64,000 nucleotides of DNA from Carposina sasakii (lineage: Eukaryota > Arthropoda > Insecta > Lepidoptera > Carposinidae). The stretch's first letter is position 1; every line of letters starts with the position of its first letter. Made by a program: the position numbers and the translations under genes. Positions 36,153 through 47,100 of this stretch are shown here, one piece after another. The stretch spans positions 1,922,001 to 1,986,000 of the forward strand of contig CP053160.1 of the NCBI GenBank assembly GCA_014607495.2, read 5' to 3'. The notes below the pieces were generated by a model. The model had not been told where the DNA came from and did not search any database. It saw only the letters and a program-made list of their open reading frames with translations.

Positions 36153-36607
36153 ACTAAATTCATAGACCTAGTTCCTTAAAGATCTCAAAACTTGTTGATA
36201 TGTTATAACTTAGAGACTTTTATCTTAAGTTTTTTCAAGATTTATGTTATTTTTTTAAGTTTTTCCCTTTTTTTAGTTCAGTGATTACATGGCAGTGTGC
36301 ATGTAAAGACACATTCTTATTAGTCATTTTTTTCTTGTGAGCTTGACACTGTGCACTTGAAGACACATTATATATCCTGAAAACTGAAATACAGAGATTT
36401 TTTATTTCATTTTTCCTGATATCCTTATAACCAAATTAACGTAGGGAAGGAGCAAAAGTATAATTTTTTAAAAGTAAAATTCTCTGCCAAGTATAGGGTT
36501 AAAAGGGCCTCTACATCTTGGCTACGGCCCAATGCACGCCTCTCAAAGGACCGGGACTCTGTAGTCCCGTGAATTTCGAAAGAGACACAATATCAATAAT
36601 AATAAAA

Positions 36608-38169
36608 CCGAAAAATTTACACATTTCAACTCATTTGTGTATCCTGCCTATCAGAAAAACTCTTTGACATAGTGTCGACTTTTGGATTGTCAGCTCAAAA
36701 AAATAAATAGGGACTTGGCAGTCAAGATTTATCAAAAACGATTTGATAATCGGTCATACACTCATGCATGACTAACGTGACCAGACGTCCCGTTTTACAG
36801 TTACTTGTCCCGGTTTCCCCGACATGGTCTGCGGGACGCAAAATTGTCCCGTTTTCAGAGACCGCGTAACAATTTGAAGCCACCACCCTGCCCACCGCCG
36901 CGATGTGACGCCTACAGAAGGCTGCCATCCGTAAAACCCTGACACTTTTTTATGTCACGGGACATCTAATTTACTTGATAGAATGGTATACTGATAAATG
37001 TTATCGATAAATGTTACTTCGACTTACGTTACATCACTAAAGGTTTAATTGTACTTTTGAAATTTGATGTCTTTTTTTTTGAAAACTATTTTAACTTTAT
37101 AATACACTCAGTCTTAATATTTATAATAATGATAATTCTTATCTGTTATTATAGTTTTAGTTATTCATTTATTTTCCATTTTAGTTCATTTTCTGTAAAA
37201 AAAATATTAAGAGAAGTTATTGCTCGATCCAAACCACGTACCACCATTTCCTGTAGAATATGTTCTATCCAATTAACGCGTTTTACCATTGTAATTGGAC
37301 AACCAAAATTATTTACACTATTATAGATATATTTATTTCGCAAAATTACTTTATGATTTATGTTTTTCTCTTTAAACTCATATATAATATATTTTTTAAT
37401 TATCTGTTGAATGTGATATAATTTAATAAATTCTTTTATTTGAATCACAGATATGCGTAAACAGGATTTTTCTGTCTGCTCTGAAATATTGCCCAAAAAA
37501 AAGAAAAAACTGGTGGTGGTAGTAATAATTATCATTGCGATCATTGCGCATTTACAGAATAGAAATAAATTTTTTAAGGTGATAAAATGACAACAATATA
37601 ATTAAACAAGCCACGTAAAATATTCTTCATTCGTCGTTTTATGTTGACCATTTTGAATTTTTCCTTATTACTTTTCAAATATATAGTAATATTGTAGCAT
37701 TAATTACTGGCAACATTTAATAGTTTTGCGTCTGCGACAGTTTGCGTCTTGCGTGCAATTTACGTTTGTATATTTATTTCGCTGAATATTTTCATTTCAA
37801 CAAAATTAGATCTTTGAACAATTTGTTCTGTAGCAACAGCAATTAATATAAAATACAAAACTTGCTTTGTAAAAGCAAAAGTTGGCAGTCGTGTATTACT
37901 TCAAAATTAGCTTCAATGACCCTTGGGTTCACGGTTGCATTTGCTTGCGCATCGTAATATTTCTCAATAAGGTACTGTAATTGGCATTATTTTAAGGAAT
38001 TATATTGTTTATTCGAAACCGTATCTGTTCCATTTCCATCTGAAGGGCGGGTGGATGTTGCAACCCATCCGGTATTGTTTGGTTATAATGAACGTGATGC
38101 TGCAGTCATTCAACTTGAGTGCGGCGTGGTGACACTGTGACATTGTGCACTAAAAATATGTAAATAAAC
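36608..38169 (+). promoter_or_regulatory. Spacer and probable promoter of the MYND gene
   Basis: 36740-36960 has a short internal repeat around GACGTCCCGTTTTACAG and TTGTCCCGTTTTCAGAG. The rest is AT-rich to about 37980. The leader close to the gene includes an upstream ATG at 38088 opening a 14-codon reading frame (MNVMLQSFNLSAAW, stop at 38130-38132) before the start at 38170. No TATA box is defensible. Confidence 0.35.
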
Positions 38170-41100
38170 ATGAACGATATAAGCGTGAAAATAGTGGAAC
38201 CAAAGGAACCGGCGTTGATAGTGGAACAATGTCCAAATGTTGAAAGGAGTAGCAACGATGTGGATCCACTGTCAAATGATGGCGCCCGAGTAGAGAAAGC
38301 GACGGCAGCCGCTGCGGAGGAAGTGGATGTGACACTTGGCAGGGAGACAGTGCTCTGTGACCAAATTACCAAAGAAATAGCTCCAAGTGATGATCACATT
38401 GAAGAAAACAATAAGACAGAGCCAACAGAATCAATCAACTTAAATGGTAAATACTTAATCTAAGGTTACATAAATATTTGCTATAAATATTTAGCAGTTG
38501 TATTTTATGACTAAATTGTTACAAGAAATCTTTATTAAATTATTGAAGTTCTTACAGGATCCAATTTAAACAACATCCAACAATATATATATGTAGTTGT
38601 AATTAATATGTTGGATTGGAGCTACATTATTTGATGTGCCATACTAGGCTTGTAAGAAAATAATTGACTCCATTAAAAATATATTTTATAAAACGATTAA
38701 TAAAGAAAATGGAAAAAATTCTTCACCCGAGTGGGAATCGAACCCACGACCACTGCAAACCGTGCCAGCTGCTATAACCACTAAGCCACGGGGTCAATTA
38801 CTCGGATGACGAATTTTACCATCTCTTTTCTAAATTACATATTGGCAATGTAATTCTTCATCCCGATAGCTATACACTAGCTAAATCTCGTGGTCGTGGG
38901 TTCGATTCCCACTTGGGTGAAGAATTTTTTCCATTTTCTTTATTAATAATTTTATAATATATCTTGACTAAGATAAATTTATGAAACACTTCTCCATTAA
39001 TATAAAAGTATATTTATTTATGCCAGAACATAAACCTTACCAAGAACTGGCAAAAAGCTCAACGATTAATAAAATATTAGTTATGTAGACAAAAGTAGAC
39101 ATAAAAGTATTAATAAAGAAATGGAAAAAATTCTTCACCTGAGTGGGAATTGAACCCACGACCTCTGCATTCCGTGCTAGTGCTCTTACCACTGAGCTAC
39201 CGGGTCAATTATTCAGATGACAAATTTTACCATATTTTATGAATTTTAAGTAGACATAACATACCTTATTTTATTATGTCATTTATGTTATCTTATGCTA
39301 TTTCAGGAGATGTTATTAAAAGTCATTAAGTAATAATATGTTATGTACTTGTTGAACAGTAAAAATAACAGCTACATTGACCATGATTGCTGCTTTAACA
39401 TCAGCACTATTAAAACTTGCTTTAGTGAATCAGAGCAAAGCCTCAGGCAGAAGAAAATTGTTTCATGACAAAATAAAATTTTTGATATCTGCCACGTTAC
39501 AATTATAGCTTGCTGGTTTATCATTATTATCATGGGTGCCGCAATGGACTCTAAAACCCTGACTCAAAGAAAATATGTAAAGAACAAGACATATTTCACT
39601 CTAATAAAATTATTAAATAAATTTTTGAACAGTAGTTTTAATAAATCATATTCTAACATTTCTAACTTATCCATATAACTTACTAATCCATAAATAATAT
39701 ACCCTTTTCTGTCCACTAAGAGGCATACCTCAATATAATTCGGGAGGTAGTCTGCATTCCATTTTAAATTACTTACATTACAAACTTGTGCATGTATTCT
39801 ATAACTACTTTTCTTTTGGCAAACTTGTTAGATAAAAGAATTAAATAACTAACCTATATTTGTAAGTCAGTGAGTATGTTTATAGTAGGATATTATGAAA
39901 TAACAAGATTATAATTTTTTTTTAGAAATAAAATCACATGAAAATGGCTCAGCTGAACATAATTTTGAAGAGGTAATACAAGGATCTGAATGTATGGAAG
40001 TTGATGAAGAAAGCAAAGTGATAACTGATAAAAGCATCAGCCCTGATGATATTTCTACAGCAGAATCTGAACACATTGAAGACAGTGAACCAATGGTAGC
40101 TGATGATGCAACAGGTTTGTGTTACTTGAAAAAATGTATCTGCTTTATCTATGTATTACCAAACTTTATCATAACATACTTTGAATAGGAAATGATGTTA
40201 AATAAAAGTTGATTTAATAATGAAAATGACATCTGCCTTTCAACTGAGAGAAGCTAATCCCAATTTTTTGTTACCAGAAGCCGAAGACTTTCATGGTCCA
40301 GTTGATGAGACAAATTTTTTTGATCCTGTTATCCCAGTTCCAGAGCAGAATTTAATTTCAGTAAAAATTGTCTCAGATGCAGAGACCATTGCCCCTATAT
40401 CAGACATAATAGCGCAAGTTTCCAAGCCAATAATTCCATTTTCGAAACCAAATCCAGGTTCAGAGGCAATTCAACCAATATCTGAACCAGTTCAGAGGGT
40501 GAAATCAACTATTTCACAATCAGAGTTATTTGTTCATGACTCTAAACCTGTTGAACAGGATGTTTTAGAACCAATTGCTGCAATTTCGAAATTAGTTCCA
40601 TCACTTCCTGAGCCTATTGCCTTAGCATCAGAGCCTGTTGTTTCAATTTCGAATCCTAGTGATCCGATTTCTAATCCAATAGCTCCTACTACAATTCCAA
40701 TAGTTCCAATGTTTGTTCCCAATGTACCAAACCCTAAAGAGTTAAATACAGATAAATTGGCTTCTGAGGGGAAAAGTACAGAACAAGATATGGAAACAAA
40801 AGAAGCTCAAGATTTGAAAGTCCAGAAGGAAACTGAAAAATCACCACCTGTATTAGAAACCAAGCCTGTTAATGGGGATGTGCCTAAGGTAATATTGGAT
40901 TTATGATATATTGAAATAATCTAATATATTTTACAATTTACTAAAGTGCTTGTTTTGTTTAGGGGGATCATTCAATTAAAAGAAGAGCAAGTGAAGAAAT
41001 AGAGGCTGAGACACCACTGAAAAAACTATGTCAGGAAGTAGAAAAAACTTTCCCACATCATGATGCTGTTGTCAATGAATATATACTGACAGCTACCAAA

Positions 41101-44100
41101 AACAATGTAGATGAAATACAGAGGCATACAGAACAGCTTCTATCCGAAATACAGACATTAAGAGAATTAGCACAGAAAAAAGAAGTAGAATGGAATAATA
41201 TTTTACATCTAAAGAAAGTAAAAGAAGAAATATTACTCCGACTACTAAGGCGGAAACAAGTAGTGGCATTCGAGAAGTCAGAAATCAATGGGTCAGATCC
41301 ATTTGACTACTTAAACCAGGCAAAGAACCTATCCATAGACAAGAATGATGAATTCTCTGGGTTGTCAATAAAGCAACCAGGGCCAGCCATGAATCCCATG
41401 ATGCAATCACCATTAATGCCTGTAACATCCCACTATAACCCTATGGTGGGTTTACCTCCACCCTATGACAAGGCTGCCCATATGCAGTCTCTACCCAAGC
41501 CAATGTTTCCACAACCTTTGATGATGCCTGGCCCGATGCCAGGGTTTCCAAGAGACATGAATGGGCAATTGACTAACAGCTTTGGTATTCCTATGGGCAG
41601 ACAAGGTCCAACTAAAGATGTAAAGTCAATTATAGCAGATTACAGGCAGAGGAACCCAGAGGTAGCCCCTAGAAGAGGAAGGAGGATGAAGTCTATTTTG
41701 AACCCCAATATGCTCAATGCTCCAAGGCCTATAGCTCCTAAGGTTGATGCTATGAATAATTTAGGAAATTTGAATATGCTGTTCAATAATTTAGATATGG
41801 TAAGTACATTTTCTATAGGTAAAATCAACTTAGTACCTAAATTATTTGCTTAGCCTTGCTTGAAATACATTTTAAATTTCCACAGTAAAGCATATAAAGA
41901 TTCTATTGAGAGTAGTATCTGTTACCTATAATAAACACCCAAAAACAAGCCAACATATTTCATTAGTCTCCCCTTGCAACAAATCCCTGATATCTTAGTA
42001 CAGATTATCACACATCTAATACAAAATAACAAAAAAAAATAACATTTAATGTGTCTAATCTACTTTCCCAATTTATTACGTCAATTTAAGTTTGAAAGCT
42101 ACTCCATAACAGAATAATGGCTGACACTATGACCTTGTCTGTTAACGAGTCAATGACCTAATTCATTATTGTCGTCCTTGGAATGTGCTCGCTTACTACG
42201 TCAGGCTTGTTATCAATTCAATTTTAAGTGTAACCTATTGGCATTAAGAGAATATGGTGGTGTAGCGTTATGGGGACATATCCTCCCTCCCATAATTCGT
42301 TTGCGTGTATAACTACATAGTTTCATCAAAATCCGTTGGACAGTTATTGCGTGAAATAATAACAAAACAACATCTTCGCTTTACTTATTACTCTAAGGCC
42401 GGCGCCGGACATAGCTTCACTTGATTGAACACTTGTTTGATGACCATGTGTGGCACGAGACTTTGAATATTTGTCCAAAGTTTGGAAAAAGATTTGCACT
42501 TTGCCATGCGGTGTCGGTTTTTTAGCGCACATCAAAGCGTTCAAAGTCGAATGTGTTCAAATGTTTGATTAGCCTGCCACACTTGCGCAAAGTCCAGTTG
42601 CGCGAGCATTGTTGAGTGAAACGGTTGTGTGAGACTATTAAAATAGTAGTTAAAATTCATCAAATATACATAGGTTCCTTGTTCTATTACGGTACATTTC
42701 ACACATCCATTAGCGCCTCCTTCTCGGACGTTTTCTTAAATTTTATTGCACACTTATAAAATAATTACATGCACATAAATAATAAAATCGTCGTCCATTT
42801 TGTTTGTTGTCTACCAGCGTACTGTGGAGAAAAGTCTTTGCGAAACATGTCTGGCAGGTTGCACCAATATATGTTCAAATGTGTTTTCAAAGCATTGCAA
42901 AGTATTCAAAGAAGTGTGCAAATCTTTGAAGTTATGTCTGGCGCCGGGGTAACATGCATAGTAATATAGATAGATAGATAAAATTCTTTATTGTACTACA
43001 GCAAAAAACACATGTACAAGGGCGAGCTTAATGCCTTGCAAGGCATTCTCTACCAACTAACCTGGTTACTTATGAATATCATCTGTTGGTAGCACTATCA
43101 GAGATGTCGATAAGATAAGATAATATACATAGGTACAATGGTTTAGATTAGACTTTCAAACGGGGGGGGTAGGTCTGATCCCAGTCACCTGGGACTGGGA
43201 CCAGGGCCTGTGTCAATTTAGTGAGGATTCTAATAATGTAGTAAATTAGTCACTTAGCTCGTGCCTCGCAAAGCATGTAAAACAGTTGGCCATGCGCTCT
43301 CTCTGATCTCTTTCCGGCCGTGTCGGCTTTCCGTCCGCCTATAAGAGTGAAGGAATAGAGAGTGCATCTGTGTTGCAACTTGTGCACTATAATATCTACT
43401 GCGCAATAGTATAATCTCTGCTGTGATTCGCCGCCATGACCAAAATACGGACGGAAACAACATTATTAAAATATTGTTACGTTTTAATTTGTAAAGATCA
43501 CATTTCACACTAGAGTACTTTAAGAGAAATGTCTTTATTCACACTGAACTAACTACTACACTGTCTCTTTACTTATCTGTCCCTTTGCTGACTATCTCTA
43601 ACTCACAATTCCAGAATCAAAAGGCGATGCTGGAGCGTCTACAACAGATGCAAGCCGGCGGCCTTCCCAACGGCATGTCGTTTAAAGACGTTCTAGTCCA
43701 GTTCGCGAACATGCAACAAGCTGGTGCACCCATGATGACCAGACCCATGGACCCTAACCGACCTATGGAGCCAAATCGACCCATGGAACCTAGTCGATCT
43801 ATGGAGCAGACTCGACCTATGGAGGCCAGCCGACCAGATCATCATGCACGGCCGGAAGGTAACATTTTTAAATGTAAAAAAATGATATGTCTTAAATGTC
43901 GTACATATCTGATGATGATCTCCGACCGTATTTCGGCCAAGGCGACCAATCTCTACGGAGATTGGTCAGGTACGCAGGAGATATTATAGTGCACAAGTGT
44001 GTGCGCAAACACAGATGCACTCTCTATTCCGTTACTCTCATAGTCTGATGGGACGGAAAGCCGACACGACCGGAGAGAGATCAGGCGCAGGACCAACGGT

Positions 44101-47100
44101 TTTACGTGCTTTCCGAGGCACGAGCTAAGTGACAACTTTGCAATATTAAAATCTGTACATGAAATAAATTCATTGGTACAGGCCCGTGACTGGGATCGAA
44201 CTTACGCCTCCCGCTTGGAAGGTGCATGTCTTAACCACTGGGCTATCACCGCTATATCTATGCACAGTCTAAACCGCAGATCTTGACTTAAAACTTGGAG
44301 GGTTTGTTATTTGTGTACTGGCTGGATTTCTCTACATTCCCATAGGAACGAAAAAACAGGGCAATTCTAGAGTTTACGCAGATGAGGTCGTGGGCGTTCT
44401 CTAGTGTAGTTATTAGATCACAAAGATCAATGCAGTTTATCTACTGCCCCATTATTTATACTGTCGGTCGGCATAATAAAGCTTCTTCAAGGTAAAGTCA
44501 TATAGACAAGGATTTGTTTACGGCCATTCCCTACCAAACACCAACCCTCCTTACGTGTTATTAAAATCCATTTCTAAAAAAAATTTTTTGTTGCAATCAA
44601 TACAATGCTATCAAAATTTTATGCATGTTTTCTCGGCTTGACTTGAAAATTACCTTCTATAGTAAGTATTTTGCAAACATAGTAAAGTTTCCCTCACAGG
44701 CGCATCATCGCGAAGACAGTCGCGTCCGGCGCCGGATAGGGCGGCGTCCCCGCGCCTGCCGCCGCCGCCCTACCCCGAGATCTCGTTGCTGCCCGTGGCG
44801 CCCGAACACGCACACAACTCGCTGCTGCACGGGATCCTCACCAAGGTTAGTGATGATTTCAAGTTGTTTAGCGGCGATGTGATTATCGGTAGACACGGGA
44901 TCGCATATGCTCAGTAAACTTATGCATATAAACTTAGGTAAAACTAATGACTGTTATGTCTCTATACATATAACCTAAACGTTTAATCTAAAACAGTAGT
45001 TAATGAGAACTAAAATCTTACGTATGTAATTACAATAGGCAGAGACGTGTTTATAAGTAGACGCGGGACTTCATAATGAAATGTTTCTAAAAAGTGGCAC
45101 AAGTCAATCTATACAGGGTGTCCCAAGAAATAGTGTCAAGCGGAAGTCCAAGGACAGAATACCCCTAGGGGTACCCGAATTACCCCCATGTATGTTCCGC
45201 GACTTTTTGTAGTTTTCGAGATATGATTTTTTTTTCATATTTTATTGTTAAACCTTGGCTTATTTAACATTATTGGTCACAGAGACATCAATTGTTGAGA
45301 TACAAGCTTGATTTTTTTTTTCTGAAATAGGTGAACAGTAGCACTTGCAAAAACAAAAGCAATTGTGAGCCGATATGCTACTATTAAGCCATTAAAAAAA
45401 TGTTGAATCCTAAGTTTGTTAAAATGTTTAAATTAAAGATCTCTTTTGAAACGATTTAAAAAAAAACTTATCCCAAAAATGTCTCCAAAATTATTTTTAA
45501 AAACTTGCCAATTTCGTCAGCTATTTGCCATGTAAATTTGATTGAGCTACGAGGGCTGTTTGATAAGTCGTTTTAAAAAGTAATTTTTTTTTTTTTTTAA
45601 ACAATTTACATTTATTTCTCAACATAGTCTCCTTTGAGGGCCAAACACTTGTTCCAGCGAGTTTCCAATTTTTTTATCCCCTCCAAAAAATACGTTTTGT
45701 TGAGGTCTTCAAAATAGGCGTTTACACCAGCGATGCAGTCCTCATTTGTCAAAAATTTTTGCCCTCCAAGCCATCTTTTCAGATTTGGGAATAGGTAATA
45801 ATCGCACGGAGCTAGATCCGGCGAATACGGAGCATGCGGAACCAGTTCGAAGCCCAACTCGTGGATTTTGGCCATTGCAATAGTTGACGTGTGCACTGGG
45901 GCATTGTCTTGATGAAAGAGGACTTTCTTGGGGGACAATTTTGGTCGTTTTTCCAACAATTCGGCATTAAAACGGTCCAATAACTCTGCGTAATAACGGC
46001 TAGTGATAGTCTTTCCCTTTTCCAAGTAATCAATCAAAATGATTCCTTCGCCATCCCAGAAGACTGTCGCCATGACCTTTCCAGCCGACAAAACAGTCTT
46101 GGCCTTCTTTGGAGCACGTTCACCAGTCGCCATCCATTGTTTTGATTGCTGTTTTGATTCAGGTGTATAATGATGGACCCAAGTTTCGTCCACAGTGACA
46201 AATCGACTCAAAAAATTCCGAGGATTACGCTTCATCATATCCAAACACAGTTTTGAAATTCGCTTTCTTTCGTGTTTTTGTTCGATTGTCAACAAACGTG
46301 GCACCCATCGTGCAGACAGCTTTGTCATACCCAAATCTTCATGCAGAATTTTATGTACTCGCTCAGTGGAGATGCCTGTGTTCTCAGCTATTTCACGCAC
46401 CTTCACTCGGCGGTCGTCGAGTACAATATTATGGACTTCTTCAACAACATCCTCAGTAGTGACTTCGATTGGGCGACCAGAGCGTGGAGCATCAGATGTG
46501 CTTGACCGACCACGTTTAAAATCATTTATCCAGTTATAAACAGTCTGCAACGTTGGTGCGTTAGTGCCATGAACAGAATCAAGTTCAGTTTTTATTGTGG
46601 CAGCACTGCAACCCTTCATAAAAAAATGTTTTATAACGGCACGAAATTCAGTTTTTTCCATAGTTGTTGAATATTTACGAGTGATCACAGTTAAACAATG
46701 GTTATACTGACAAAAACTTGTTTTTTTTTTGCTGAATTTTTGACAGTCTTCATTTGAAAGATTGTGCCTGCCAGTGTTAACGCCATTTACCAGAAAAAAG
46801 GTTTTACAAATAGTTTTTAAATGGACTTATCAAACAGCCCTCGTATCTCCACGACTTCATACTTGAAAAAATGTTTGAAACACAGTAAGTCGAAAAAACT
46901 TAATTAAAAGACCCATAGTGAATTAAAAGATTGGGCCGAATAAAACTAAAAAAATGTTATTATTGATTGTTTATTATTAAATCACAAAAAGTTTTCGAAA
47001 TGTCGCCCTTCCTGCTCGATACAAATTCTACATCGCCTTAAAAAAAATTCTTTTAGTCGTAAGAACGCTACCCTGTTGCTTTTTATTGTTTCTTCTGCTT

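Larger units (their letters stand above)
32994..36498 (+). mobile_element. Complete piggyBac-like transposon
   Basis: Flanked by TTAA on both sides (32990-32993 and 36499-36502), the piggyBac target. Ends CCCTATACTTGACA and the inverse TGCCAAGTATAGGG. The 5' subterminal region repeats a motif like AAATGCACACTGCCTG (about 33006-33030, 33360-33380, 33412-33432, 33518-33537), and related GACACTGTG..CTTGAAGACACA blocks lie near the 3' end (36290-36375). These are possible transposase binding sites. The element contains the transposase below and, downstream of it, an inverted family V insertion. Confidence 0.93.
32409..36607 (+). repeat. Older dispersed element split by piggyBac
   Basis: Two flanks, 32409-32989 and 36503-36607, are non-coding, GC-richer than their surroundings, and bounded by AATAATAATAA on both outer sides. 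The left begins AGCCCGCAGGGCAGC and includes CATGGCGGGGACCATCACCG; the right ends GGACCGGGACTCTGTAGTCC..CAATATC. The trinucleotide borders suggest a retroposon 3' region; the family is not identified. Confidence 0.5.

Noticed and set aside
39136..39206. Functional nuclear tRNA gene
   Set aside because: A and B boxes are present, but the anticodon arm does not form a normal stem-loop and the sequence sits inside a repeated element.
42344..42969. Small ORFs that looked like a nested gene in a MYND intron
   Set aside because: They lie within an element bounded by GC-rich inverted ends and show no protein-family signal.
46195..46539. Plus-strand ORFs inside the mariner and DD41D transposases
   Set aside because: Antisense shadows of strongly supported transposase frames.
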